Part shown: piece by piece, positions 50,514 through 58,955 of the stretch | Position numbering within the stretch: the first letter of the stretch is position 1 | How the letters are laid out: the number at the start of each line of letters is the position of its first letter | DNA from: Paenarthrobacter sp. JL.01a | GTDB taxonomy: Bacteria > Actinomycetota > Actinomycetes > Actinomycetales > Micrococcaceae | DNA: 64,000 nt | Direction of reading: 5' to 3' | Assembly: GCF_025452095.1 (NCBI RefSeq) | Contig: NZ_CP104877.1 | Location: forward strand, 248,001 to 312,000 | Translations under genes and position numbers: made by a program | The notes under the pieces: generated by a model | What the model saw: only the letters and a program-made list of their open reading frames with translations | Database searches by the model: none | What the model was told of the DNA's origin: nothing

Positions 50514-51844
50514 GCACCCCCAACAACACCCGGATCTACGACGTCGCGGGTATCGGCGTCGGGCCTTTCAACCTCGGGCTGGCAGCCTTGAGCGAGCCGG
50601 TGGAAAACCTGGACTGCGTGTTCCTTGACCGCCGCGAATCCTTCGATTGGCACCCCGGCATGATGCTTGAGCCGGCGCACTTGCAGGTTCCTTTCATGGC
50701 GGACCTCGTGACGCTGGCAGATCCGACGTCGCCCTTCTCGTTCCTGAACTTCCTGAAGCAGACCGGCCGCTTGTACCGCTTCTATATCCGCGAGAACTTC
50801 TACCCGCTGCGCGCCGAGTACAACCAGTACTGCCAGTGGGTGGCGGGGCAACTGGAATCGGTTCGTTTTAGCACGGATGTGCTGGATGTGAGCTACGACG
50901 ACGGTGTGTACAGCCTTTCGGTGCAAGGTCCGGAGGGCGCCGAGGTGCTTCGTGCCCGCCGCCTGGTCCTGGGCACCGGCACCTCTCCCTATGTTCCGGA
51001 CTCCTGTGCAGGGATAGTCGAAGCCGGGGGACTGGTCCTCCACAACGCCGACTACCTGTCCAGGAAGAGCGAGCTGCAGTCCAAGCGCAGCATCACCATC
51101 GTGGGCAGCGGACAGAGTGCCGCGGAGCTCTACTACGAGCTTCTCCAGGAGATCGACGTCTACGGGTACCAGCTCAACTGGGTTACGCGTTCCGGGCGCT
51201 TCTTCCCCCTGGAGTACACCAAGCTCACGCTGGAGATGACGTCGCCGGAGTACGTCGACTACTTCCACTCGCTCCCGGGCGAGCAGCGCGATTCCTTGAT
51301 CAAGAGCCAGAAGAACCTGTACAAGGGCATCAACTCGGACCTGATCGACGACATCTACGATCTCCTCTACACTAAGAGCCTCCCCGGCATGGTGGACACG
51401 CAGCTGCACACCCACTCATCGCTGACGGCTGCCGAGTGGGACCCTGCCACGGGCACCCACACCCTGCAACTGCACCATGAAGAGCACGGCCGCGATTACA
51501 GCCTGCAGTCCGAAGCCGTGGTGCTGGCGACCGGTTACAGCTACAAAGAGCCAGCCTTCCTGGGAGGCATCCAGGATCGCATCCGCCGCGACGCCAAGGG
51601 CCGCTTCGACGTCGAACGCAACTATGGAACCGGCGTCGAACGCGGGGAAATCTTCGTCCAGAACGCCGAACTGCACACCCACGGTTTCGTCACCCCGGAC
51701 CTCGGCATGGCCGCCTACCGGAACTCCGTGATCCTGCGCGAAATCACCGGCCGCGAGGTCTACCCGATCGAGCGCAGCATCGCCTTCCAGCAGTTCGGGG
51801 CGCCCGCCGCCGTGGCAGTCGAAACCGCAGGAGCAGCAGTATGA
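50510..51844 (+). CDS. desB: Cadaverine (lysine-type) N-monooxygenase
   Basis: 444 residues of the FAD/NADPH N-hydroxylase family (IucD, PvdA, SidA). FAD site VAGIGVGPFNLGLAAL, conserved DWHPGMMLEPAHLQVPFMADLVTLADPTSPFSFLNFLKQTGRLYRFYIRENFYPLRAEYNQYC, NADPH site SITIVGSGQSAAELYYELLQ, and C-terminal ATGYSYKEPAF. It hydroxylates cadaverine to N-hydroxycadaverine. ATGA-coupled on both sides. Confidence 0.94.
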   Translation: MSTPNNTRIYDVAGIGVGPFNLGLAALSEPVENLDCVFLDRRESFDWHPGMMLEPAHLQVPFMADLVTLADPTSPFSFLNFLKQTGRLYRFYIRENFYPLRAEYNQYCQWVAGQLESVRFSTDVLDVSYDDGVYSLSVQGPEGAEVLRARRLVLGTGTSPYVPDSCAGIVEAGGLVLHNADYLSRKSELQSKRSITIVGSGQSAAELYYELLQEIDVYGYQLNWVTRSGRFFPLEYTKLTLEMTSPEYVDYFHSLPGEQRDSLIKSQKNLYKGINSDLIDDIYDLLYTKSLPGMVDTQLHTHSSLTAAEWDPATGTHTLQLHHEEHGRDYSLQSEAVVLATGYSYKEPAFLGGIQDRIRRDAKGRFDVERNYGTGVERGEIFVQNAELHTHGFVTPDLGMAAYRNSVILREITGREVYPIERSIAFQQFGAPAAVAVETAGAAV

Positions 51845-52431
51845 GCTTCACCTTCCGACCCGTAGATCCAGTGGCCGACACACCAGTCCTCCACAGCTGG
51901 GTAAGCCAGGAGTACGCGCGCTTTTGGGGCATGGTTTCCTCCACGGAGCAGGACGTTGTTGAGGAATACTCAAACATCGCGGCCTCTGGTCACCACCAGG
52001 CTTTCCTGGGTCTCGACGACGGCGTCCCCACCTTCCTGATGGAGCGGTACCTTCCGGAATCGTCGCCGTTGGCGGACGTTTACGAGGTCCGGCCGGGCGA
52101 CGTCGGCATGCACCTCCTGGTGTCCCCACCCGGCGGCGACCCGCAACCGGGCTACACCACCGCCGTCATGCAGGAAGTCATGACCGAACTGTTCGCCGAC
52201 CCCGCAACCCGGCGGGTCGTCGTCGAGCCTGACGCCCGGAACCACAAGATCCATGTGCTCAACGAAAAGGTGGGTTTCCGGCCGCATGGCGTGGTGACAC
52301 TTCCCGCCGTCGATCCTGCCGAAGACCACAAGAAGGCCCTCCTGAGCTTCTGCACCAGAGCAGATTTCCTGGCCACCCTGACCCCAATTCTCGCCGCGCC
52401 CGCCGCGGCGACCAGAGGAGAACTCCTGTGA
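51841..52431 (+). CDS. desC: N-hydroxycadaverine acyltransferase (GNAT, IucB-like)
   Basis: 196 residues of the siderophore acyltransferase family (IucB, RhbD, DesC): FRPVDPVADTPVLHSWVSQEYARFWGM, then GVPTFLMERYLPESSPLADVYEVRPGDVGMHLLVSPP, and RRVVVEPDARNHKIHVLNEKVGFRPHGVVTLP. It joins a succinyl or acetyl group from CoA to N-hydroxycadaverine, giving the hydroxamate. It overlaps desB by 4 bp and its own stop overlaps the GTG of desD. Confidence 0.92.
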   Translation: MSFTFRPVDPVADTPVLHSWVSQEYARFWGMVSSTEQDVVEEYSNIAASGHHQAFLGLDDGVPTFLMERYLPESSPLADVYEVRPGDVGMHLLVSPPGGDPQPGYTTAVMQEVMTELFADPATRRVVVEPDARNHKIHVLNEKVGFRPHGVVTLPAVDPAEDHKKALLSFCTRADFLATLTPILAAPAAATRGELL

Positions 52432-54266
52432 CCACAAGCATTGAAACACCCGTCCATGAAGCGGCGGCACCCGTAGCCCACCTGACCCCGGAACGTTGGG
52501 CTAATGCCAACCGGCACCTGGTGCGAAAGGCGATCGCCGAGTTCTCGCACGAGCGCATTCTGGTCCCCGAATTGGTTCGGGACGAGGATGGCGTGGGCCT
52601 GTACAAGATCGTCAGCGACGACGACACCGTGGAGTACCGTTTCCGTGCCCGCGTGCTGCAACTTGAGCATTGGTCGGTCTCGGCAGAGTCCATTGCGCGC
52701 CTGCGGGACGGCGAGGAAATGCCGGTTGATGCCTTGGATTTCATGGCGGAATTCCAGGAGGCCCTCGGCATCAAACAGGAGATGCTGCCCGTTTATCTCG
52801 AGGAAATCAGCAGCACCCTGGCCAGCCACGCCTACAAGCAGGCCAAGCCCTTCAGCTCTGCCGAATTGGTGGCAGGGGTGACCAAAGGGGAGGACCGCGC
52901 GGCGGACTTCCAAGCGATCGAGCACAGCATGACCGAAGGCCACCCGTGCTTTGTAGCCAACAATGGCCGGCTTGGCTTTGGCATCGCGGATTACCACGCG
53001 TTCGCGCCGGAAACGGGGGCAACGGTGAAGTTGCAGTGGGTCGCGGTGCACCGCTCGAAAGCCGTCTTTACCTCCAGCGCAGGGCTGGATTACCGCACCC
53101 ACTTTGAGGCCGAACTGGGCCCGGCAACTTTGGCGTGGTTCCACGCGGAGCTCTCCGCGTCAGGGCTGGACCCGGAGGACTACCTCCTGATGCCAGTCCA
53201 TCCCTGGCAGTGGGACAACAAGCTCACAGTGACGTTCGCCGCAGAGATCGCCCAACGCCACATCGTCCATTTGGGTACAGGAGAGGACGATTACCAGGCG
53301 CAGCAGTCCATCCGTACGTTCTTCAATACCATCTCGCCCGAGAAGGCCTACGTGAAGACGGCGATGTCGGTGCTGAACATGGGTTTCATGCGGGGACTCT
53401 CGCCCCAGTACATGAAAGCAACGCCGGCCATCAACGATTGGCTGCAGGAACTGATCGGAAATGACCAGGAGCTCCAGAACCGGGGCCTGGTCATGATCCG
53501 TGAAACTGCGGCCATCGGCTACCACAACCACTACTACGAGGCAGCGTCCGCGAAGGGCTCTCCGTACCGGAAGATGCTCTCTGCCTTGTGGAGGGAAAGT
53601 CCGCTGCCCTTGCTCAAGGACGGGCAACAGTTGGCCACCATGGCGTCGCTGCTGCACGTCGACCAGTCCGGGGCCTCCGTTGTCTCCGCATTGATCGCCC
53701 GCTCCGGACTCAAGCCCACCGAGTGGCTGCGCCGCTACTTCGAGGCTTACCTCGTTCCCCTGGTCCATTGCCTCTACGAGTACGAGCTCGCCTTCATGCC
53801 ACATGGCGAGAACGTCATCCTGATCCTTGAGGACGGTGTTCCTGTCCGGGCCATCATGAAGGACATCGCCGAGGAAATCGTCGTGATGGGGGACAGGCTT
53901 GAGCTCCCGGAGGACGTCTCCCGGATCAAGGCCGAGATCCCGGCCGAAGAAATGGTCCTGGCCATCTTCACCGACGTGTTCGACTGCATCTTCCGATTCC
54001 TGTCAGCGATCCTCGTTGAGGACGGAACACTGCACGAAGACGAGTTCTGGGGAACAGCTGCATCGGTACTGCGGGAGTACCAGAAGCGCCACCCGGAGCT
54101 TGCGGACCAGTTCGCCATGCACGATCTCTTCGCTGCGGACTTTGAGTTGTCCTGCCTCAACCGGCTGCAGCTCCGGAACAACCAACAGATGCTGGACATT
54201 TCGGATCCTTCGGGAGGTCTCCAAATGGCCGGCCGCCTCGCCAACCCCTTGGCCAAGTTCGCCTAG
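52428..54266 (+). CDS. desD: NRPS-independent siderophore synthetase, desferrioxamine
   Basis: 612 residues of the IucA/IucC superfamily. Visible: EGHPCFVANNGRLGFGIADYHAFAPE (substrate and ATP region), LLMPVHPWQWDNKL (HPWQ motif), STRTFF-like IRTFFNTISPEKAYVKTAMSVLNMGFMRGLSPQYM, and the FhuF-like C terminus VPLVHCLYEYELAFMPHGENVILILEDG. It couples hydroxysuccinyl-cadaverine units and, in known systems, macrocyclises them to desferrioxamine E or ends with B. Start GTG 52428. The last gene of the desABCD operon; no dedicated exporter or receptor gene is adjacent. Confidence 0.95.
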   Translation: MTTSIETPVHEAAAPVAHLTPERWANANRHLVRKAIAEFSHERILVPELVRDEDGVGLYKIVSDDDTVEYRFRARVLQLEHWSVSAESIARLRDGEEMPVDALDFMAEFQEALGIKQEMLPVYLEEISSTLASHAYKQAKPFSSAELVAGVTKGEDRAADFQAIEHSMTEGHPCFVANNGRLGFGIADYHAFAPETGATVKLQWVAVHRSKAVFTSSAGLDYRTHFEAELGPATLAWFHAELSASGLDPEDYLLMPVHPWQWDNKLTVTFAAEIAQRHIVHLGTGEDDYQAQQSIRTFFNTISPEKAYVKTAMSVLNMGFMRGLSPQYMKATPAINDWLQELIGNDQELQNRGLVMIRETAAIGYHNHYYEAASAKGSPYRKMLSALWRESPLPLLKDGQQLATMASLLHVDQSGASVVSALIARSGLKPTEWLRRYFEAYLVPLVHCLYEYELAFMPHGENVILILEDGVPVRAIMKDIAEEIVVMGDRLELPEDVSRIKAEIPAEEMVLAIFTDVFDCIFRFLSAILVEDGTLHEDEFWGTAASVLREYQKRHPELADQFAMHDLFAADFELSCLNRLQLRNNQQMLDISDPSGGLQMAGRLANPLAKFA

Positions 54267-54280
54267 CATCCACCTGGCGA

Positions 54281-54317
54281 GGGGGTGCGGGGGGTGCGTG
54301 GCGAGAGGGGGAGGGGG
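54281..54317 (+). promoter_or_regulatory. G-tract cluster, candidate G-quadruplex leader
   Basis: Four coding-strand G runs of at least five (54281-54285, 54289-54294, 54307-54311, 54313-54317) lie just before the SDR start at 54331. Loops are 3, 12 and 1 nt. Such spacing permits a quadruplex in DNA or in the leader RNA. No other gap in the window is so G-dense. Confidence 0.5.
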
Positions 54318-54330
54318 TTAGTCTAGGCGC

Positions 54331-55110
54331 ATGACCACTCGAGCCAATGAACTGACTGCCCTGGTAACGGGAGCAACTGCCGGGCTTGGTGCCGAGTTCG
54401 CCCGTCAACTGGCCGAATCCGGGCACCACCTGGTCCTGGTGGCCCGCGACGGGCAGCGACTTAAGGACAAAGCCGAGGAACTTGAACGCGACTTCAGTAT
54501 CTCGGCGGAGGTGCTGTCCGCGGACCTGACCACCGACGTCGGGGTCTCAGCGGTCGCCGACCGTCTCAGGGACGCAGGCCGACCCGTCGACGTGCTGGTC
54601 AACAACGCGGGCATCGGACTCTTGAAGTCCTTCGAGAACAACGATCTGGACGAGGAACGCCGCCACTTGCGCCTCCACGTCCAGACGCCCATGGAGTTGT
54701 CCCACGCTGCGCTGGAAGTGATGCTGGCCCGCGGAAAAGGCCGGATCATCAGCGTGGCCAGCGTGGCCGCGTTTGCGAACCGGGGGACCTATTCGGCGGC
54801 GAAAGCGTGGCAGGTAACCTTCAGCCGTTGGGCCAACATCACGTTCGCGAAGTCGGGGGTCCAGGTCACCGCCGTTTGCCCGGGCTTCACCCACACCGAG
54901 TTCCACGACCGCATGGGCATGGACAAGACCGTGGCCCCGCGTTTCCTGTGGTTGACTGCCGAACGGGTGGTCCGCGAGGGCCTGGAGGACAACGCCAAGG
55001 GCAAGGGCGTGTCCATCCCCACCAAACGCTACAAAGTGGTTAGCTTATTCGCACGGGTCTTACCGGCCAAGCTGACGTCGGGACCTCCGCGCCGACCCCT
55101 GGAGCCCTAA
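54331..55110 (+). CDS. Short-chain dehydrogenase/reductase
   Basis: 259 residues, classical SDR: TALVTGATAGLGAEFARQLAESGHHLVLVARDGQRL, VDVLVNNAGIGLLKSF, serine in IISVASVAAFANRG, YSAAKAW, and VCPGFTHTEFH. It belongs to the DltE-like or 17-beta-HSD12-like group common in actinobacteria. The C terminus is basic. It converges with the TOPRIM gene with a 4-bp overlap of 3' ends. Substrate unknown. Confidence 0.88.
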   Translation: MTTRANELTALVTGATAGLGAEFARQLAESGHHLVLVARDGQRLKDKAEELERDFSISAEVLSADLTTDVGVSAVADRLRDAGRPVDVLVNNAGIGLLKSFENNDLDEERRHLRLHVQTPMELSHAALEVMLARGKGRIISVASVAAFANRGTYSAAKAWQVTFSRWANITFAKSGVQVTAVCPGFTHTEFHDRMGMDKTVAPRFLWLTAERVVREGLEDNAKGKGVSIPTKRYKVVSLFARVLPAKLTSGPPRRPLEP

Positions 55111-55661
55111 CTCCCACACGCGAAGGCTTCAACAAGCCGCGCGAGTGGCTCCGGCGCCTGCCCCGCGGGCACAGCGGACACCAGCAGGGGTGCGTAGCGG
55201 ATCTTGTTGCCGCTGCGGCCACCGAAGAAGCGGCGCAGCTGTGCAGGAACCGGATGCCCACGCTGGGAGGGCTGGCGTTGGAGGAGCCGGAACGACGCGA
55301 GCTCGCCCTGGGCTTCGATTACACCCAGCACGGCCTCGATGCCCAGGCTGCGGATCAGTTCGTCCTCCAGATCGGCCCGGCAAACGTAGAAGCCGAGTTC
55401 GTCCAAGGGTCCCGAACCTACTCCGGCGCGGGCCAGCGCACGGGCAATACCGCGGGACTCGCCCTCGTCGCAAAGCCCAAGGAGCCTGTGATTCGCGCCG
55501 GCCGGGCCATAGTGCGCCAGAAAACGGACGATGCTGGTAGCACCTCCCATGGGCACCACCGTTACCCGCTCGGCGTGCAGGTCATGGCCGCATTGACGGG
55601 CGAGCACCTCGACCGCCAGGCGGTCGCTTTCGCCTTCGACAAGGACAGTCGTCGCCTGCAT
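55107..55661 (-). CDS. TOPRIM-domain protein (OLD nuclease-like toprim only)
   Basis: 184 residues from ATG 55661; the open frame extends upstream but begins with unlikely Trp-rich sequence. TTVLVEGESDRLAVEVLARQCG has the TOPRIM glutamate, and RLLGLCDEGESRGIARAL carries the acidic D-x-E part. The rest (YVCRADLEDELIRSLGIEAVLGVIEAQGELASFRLLQRQPSQRGHPVPAQLRRFFGGRSGNKIRYAPLLVSAV) matches small actinobacterial TOPRIM proteins annotated as nucleotidyl transferase/hydrolase domain proteins. No ATPase partner is nearby. Role unknown. Confidence 0.82.
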   Translation of the reverse strand: MQATTVLVEGESDRLAVEVLARQCGHDLHAERVTVVPMGGATSIVRFLAHYGPAGANHRLLGLCDEGESRGIARALARAGVGSGPLDELGFYVCRADLEDELIRSLGIEAVLGVIEAQGELASFRLLQRQPSQRGHPVPAQLRRFFGGRSGNKIRYAPLLVSAVPAGQAPEPLARLVEAFACGS

Positions 55662-55698
55662 TGAACCAGTATGGCCCAGGTGTCCGGGTTTCAGGCGC

Positions 55699-56742
55699 TC
55701 AACGGCGCCGCTGAACCACCATGGCCACCGCAATCCCCACCACGGCACCCACAAAGGTCTCGATGGCACGCTCCATCACCAGCACACCCGGATCCATCGG
55801 GGCGGCAAGCTGGGCGATCAGCAGGACCACCGGAGTGAAGAACACCATCGCCCACCCGTAGTGCCGGGCCATGAACAACTCCGTGGGGAACTGGCACAGC
55901 ATCACCACCACCGCAAGGACCACGGCGCCGTTGCCCGGAAAGTACTGCAGCGGAGACAACGGAGAGGGGAAAAGCACGACGGCGACCACCACCAACCCGA
56001 GGAACGTCCCCACGATGCGGTGGATACCGCGGTGGACCCGGCTTGGGAGGTCTGCCCCGGCGAGCGGGACGGCTGCTGCAGCCATGGCCCAGTGCGGGTG
56101 TCCGCTTCCGCTGAGCACGCCAATGGCGCCAGCCAAACCCACCGCAAGGGAGTAACGGGCTGCATGGACAAGGGCGGCTGTTCGAAGCGGACCCCGGAGG
56201 GCAGGAAGATCCCTGCCAGCTCCGGGTACCCAGATGCGGCGCCGGAACCAGCCGACAAAACCAACCAGCATCGAAAAGGCGGCCGACGCCGCTCCGACGA
56301 GTACCGCCGTCGTGAACGGGACGCTGGTGGGGACCGAAGCGCAGGCGCCCAAGGCCAGGATGCCGAAGAATGGCCCGATCGGTTTCAGGCGCACCCGGTC
56401 CGAATACAAGGACCCCGCACCGGCGAACAGGGTGGCAACCAGCACCAACCACCACGAGTGGATGTGGTTGACCGAAAGGAACACGCCAATGGTCAGGCCG
56501 CCAACCAGTATCAGCGCGGCCTGGGCCTGGTGCTTGAGCCGGAGTTGGTGGCTTTCGTTGCGGCCGTACATCCCCGTCAGGGCGCCAAAGACGGCATACA
56601 GCATGAGCTCGGGGCGGCCGAGAAGAATCAGGAAAAGCCCCGGCAGCGCAACGCTCAGCGCGACGCGGACGGCTGACAGGCGGTCGTTGTTTGCCGGACC
56701 AAGCCTGTGGAGTTCGCGGGCATGCCTCAGGAGTGCGGGCAC
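55699..56742 (-). CDS. FUSC-family membrane protein (aromatic acid exporter-like)
   Basis: 347 residues from GTG 56742. The frame is open to 57318, but that part is antisense to the SRPBCC gene. Two halves of five to six membrane helices are seen: VRVALSVALPGLFLILLGRPELMLYAVFGALTGMYG, then after a linker RYSLAVGLAGAIGVLSGSGHPHWAMAAAAVPLAGADLPSRVHRGIHRIVGTFLGLVVVAVVLF. The second-half motif H-R-x3-R-x-x-G-T-x-x-G is typical of FUSC proteins such as AaeB. Substrate unknown. The true start is uncertain because no good ribosome site is visible. Confidence 0.8.
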   Translation of the reverse strand: MPALLRHARELHRLGPANNDRLSAVRVALSVALPGLFLILLGRPELMLYAVFGALTGMYGRNESHQLRLKHQAQAALILVGGLTIGVFLSVNHIHSWWLVLVATLFAGAGSLYSDRVRLKPIGPFFGILALGACASVPTSVPFTTAVLVGAASAAFSMLVGFVGWFRRRIWVPGAGRDLPALRGPLRTAALVHAARYSLAVGLAGAIGVLSGSGHPHWAMAAAAVPLAGADLPSRVHRGIHRIVGTFLGLVVVAVVLFPSPLSPLQYFPGNGAVVLAVVVMLCQFPTELFMARHYGWAMVFFTPVVLLIAQLAAPMDPGVLVMERAIETFVGAVVGIAVAMVVQRRR

Positions 56743-56877
56743 GGGCGGACACCACCAATCGTTCAGGGTTTGTTTTTCGAAGTTATCAGGGCAGCCAGCC
56801 GCGCCGCCATAAGCCCGGTCACAACCCGTAGTGAGTCCGGAAACCCTGAAATGGGGCAGGTCTGGGAAAATCGAGGT

Positions 56878-57348
56878 ATGCCCGTTGTTTTTGTCTGCCG
56901 TACCCGTTCCAGCATGCCGCCGCAGGAGCTGTTCGACCTGTCGAGGAACATCGATGCCCACGTCGGTTCGATGACCAAGAGCCGTGAAAAGGCCATCGCC
57001 GGGACCACCACGGGCCTCATCTCGGAAGGTGAAACTGTCACCTGGCAGGCCTGGCACCTGGGCGTCCGATTCCGCATGACCAGCAGGATCGTGCGGATGG
57101 AGGCTCCGGCGTCGTTCACAGATGAGCAGGTGAAGGGCCCTTTCAAGTACCTCCGCCATACCCATGAGTTCCGGCCCGATGGCACCGGGACGCTCATGGT
57201 GGACACTGTGGAATTTGCCGCTCCCTTTGGTCCGCTGGGCCGCCTCGTGGAGAAGCTGGTCCTGGGCCGCTACCTTCAGAACCTGATCGAAAAGCGCAAT
57301 GAATTCCTGGTGGCCCAAGCGCCACCGACGTTGGACGCACGGCCATGA
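56878..57348 (+). CDS. SRPBCC (START/Bet v1-like) family protein
   Basis: 156 residues from ATG 56878. VVFVCRTRSSMPPQELFDLSRNIDAHVGSMTKSREKAIAGTTTGLISEGETVTWQAWHLGVRFRMTSRIV and YLRHTHEFRPDGTGTLMVDTVEFAAPFGPLGRLVEKLVLGRYLQNLIEKRNEFL form the hydrophobic-cavity fold found in ligand-binding and cyclase-like proteins (CPBP/YndB-like group). Ligand unknown. Stop overlaps the GNAT gene start (ATGA). Confidence 0.87.
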   Translation: MPVVFVCRTRSSMPPQELFDLSRNIDAHVGSMTKSREKAIAGTTTGLISEGETVTWQAWHLGVRFRMTSRIVRMEAPASFTDEQVKGPFKYLRHTHEFRPDGTGTLMVDTVEFAAPFGPLGRLVEKLVLGRYLQNLIEKRNEFLVAQAPPTLDARP

Positions 57349-57860
57349 TCAGGCTCGCGTACGCTGACGATCTGGTGATCCTGCAGGAGATCGAACGCGC
57401 CGCTGGCGAGGCATTCCGGACGTTGGGGATGGATTCGGTCGCCGACGACGAGCCGCTGTCCGTCGAGGAGCTGAACAGCTACGCCGCCGCCGGCCGGGCC
57501 TGGGTGTCCGTGGACGGGCTGGATTATCCGGTGGCGTACTTGTTGGCCGACGTCGTCGATGGGCAAGGCCACGTGGAGCAGGTCAGCGTCCACCCGGACC
57601 ATGCGCATCAAGGGCTGGGCCGTGAGATGCTGCACGCCGCGCGGGTTTGGGCCCGGGGGCACGGGATGCATCGCCAGACCCTCAGTACCTTCCGGGACGT
57701 GCCGTGGAATGCCCCGTACTACCGCCGCCTTGGGTTCGAAGTACTCGACGCCGGCAGCTGGGGTCCGGAGCTGGCCCGCCTGATGGAACACGAGGCTGAG
57801 CTCGGGCTGACCCGTTGGCCGAGGGTGGCCATGTGGCGTCCGGCTGTTCCCCCGACCTAG
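57345..57860 (+). CDS. GNAT-family N-acetyltransferase
   Basis: 171 residues. Acetyl-CoA site VEQVSVHPDHAHQGLGREMLHAARVWARGHGMHRQTLSTF (Q-x-x-G-x-G/A-x-x-L) and the late motif NAPYYRRLGFEVL are typical. Substrate unknown. Coupled to the SRPBCC gene by ATGA overlap. Confidence 0.9.
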   Translation: MIRLAYADDLVILQEIERAAGEAFRTLGMDSVADDEPLSVEELNSYAAAGRAWVSVDGLDYPVAYLLADVVDGQGHVEQVSVHPDHAHQGLGREMLHAARVWARGHGMHRQTLSTFRDVPWNAPYYRRLGFEVLDAGSWGPELARLMEHEAELGLTRWPRVAMWRPAVPPT

Positions 57861-57877
57861 CAGTTTGGCCGCGCCCG

Positions 57878-58297
57878 CTAGTCAGCTACCAGTTCAACCT
57901 CGTAGCTGTCAGTGTTCAGCAGGTACGCGGCGTAGTGGTCCGGTCCGCCTGCGTGCGGGTACTTCGACTCGAACATCTCGTACCAGCCCGCATCCGCGCC
58001 GAGCGCCCGGATCCTGTCCACGTCCTCGCGGGTGCCTGCATGGAACGCCACGTGGTTGACGCCGGGATCGGTCCGCCGATGGGCCGTGCCTGTGATGGCA
58101 TCGGTTTGCTCCACCACCACGTACATTCCATCGAGCTTCCAGCTGCACCCCGTGGGCCACTCCTGGAACGGTTCGTAGCCGAGCTGCCCCAGGAGCCAAC
58201 CCCACTCCTCCTTGGCGCGCTCAAGGATGGGCACCCAGATCTCCAAGTGGTGGATGGATCCCGTGGGGCCACGGGTTTCGGCAGCTTCGTCACGCAT
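57878..58297 (-). CDS. VOC-family (glyoxalase-like) protein
   Basis: 139 residues. SIHHLEIWVPILERAKEEWGWLLGQLGYEPFQEWPTGCSWKLDGMYVVVEQT and the second half NHVAFHAGTREDVDRIRALGADAGWYEMFESKYPHAGGPDHYAAYLLNTDSYEVELVA give two VOC halves with metal ligands His (IHHLEI), His (NHVAF) and Glu (YEVELVA). Probable small metalloenzyme or drug-binding protein; substrate unknown. Confidence 0.87.
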   Translation of the reverse strand: MRDEAAETRGPTGSIHHLEIWVPILERAKEEWGWLLGQLGYEPFQEWPTGCSWKLDGMYVVVEQTDAITGTAHRRTDPGVNHVAFHAGTREDVDRIRALGADAGWYEMFESKYPHAGGPDHYAAYLLNTDSYEVELVAD

Positions 58298-58306
58298 GCG
58301 CCGAGT

Positions 58307-58930
58307 CTACGAGGTCCGGGCGCCTTCCACATCCGCTGCGCTCGCAGGCTTACCTGCAGCGCGGAGTCCGGCGATGACGCCATCGACGTCGGCCGAGGTG
58401 CGGTTCTGGCTGAGTTTCGTCTTGGCCTCCACCCGGGTAATCACAAGTTCGACGCCGACAATCGCCCTCAGCTGGCCGGCGATGAACCGCCCGGGTGCTT
58501 CATCGACGGACCACGGCTGGTCCATGCCGGACTCGTGCTGATCCGAGAGGCGACGGACGTGCCTGCCCAGCCAGTCGGCGTCGTCGTGGACAACAAGCTC
58601 GCCGTAGACGTGCGCCGTGGAGTAGTTCCAGGTTGGCACCACCCGGCCGTGTTCTGCCTTGGAGGCGTACCACGACGGCGAAATGTAGGCGTCCTCCCCC
58701 TGGACGATCATCAGTGCCTCACCTGAAACGGGGGAGGACCACTGGGTATTGTTGCGGGCCATGTGTGCTTGCAGGGCGCCGTGCCCACCCACTGACGGTT
58801 CGTAGACGAACGGCAGAAGGGTGGCGAGCAAGCCGTCTGGAGACATGGTGACCAGGTTGGCGGCGCCGCTGTGGGTAAGAAGGCCTGTGAGGGCTTCGTC
58901 AGAGGCGGCGAAATGCGCTGGGGTGTACAT
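58307..58930 (-). CDS. FMN-binding PaiB-like negative regulator
   Basis: 207 residues of the PaiB family: MYTPAHFAASDEALTGLLTHSGAANLVTMSPDGLLATLLPFVYEP, HMARNNTQW, MIVQGEDAYISPSWYASKAEHGRVVPTWNYSTAHVYGELVVHDDADWLGRHVRRLSDQHES, and MLRAIVGVEL-type end with KTKLSQNR. These split-barrel FMN proteins are linked to sporulation or protease repression in Bacillus; biochemical role elsewhere is unclear. Situated between a VOC gene and the EamA gene on the same strand. Confidence 0.9.
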   Translation of the reverse strand: MYTPAHFAASDEALTGLLTHSGAANLVTMSPDGLLATLLPFVYEPSVGGHGALQAHMARNNTQWSSPVSGEALMIVQGEDAYISPSWYASKAEHGRVVPTWNYSTAHVYGELVVHDDADWLGRHVRRLSDQHESGMDQPWSVDEAPGRFIAGQLRAIVGVELVITRVEAKTKLSQNRTSADVDGVIAGLRAAGKPASAADVEGARTS

Positions 58931-58955
58931 TGCTCTCTTCCTTTCAGGTTTCGCT

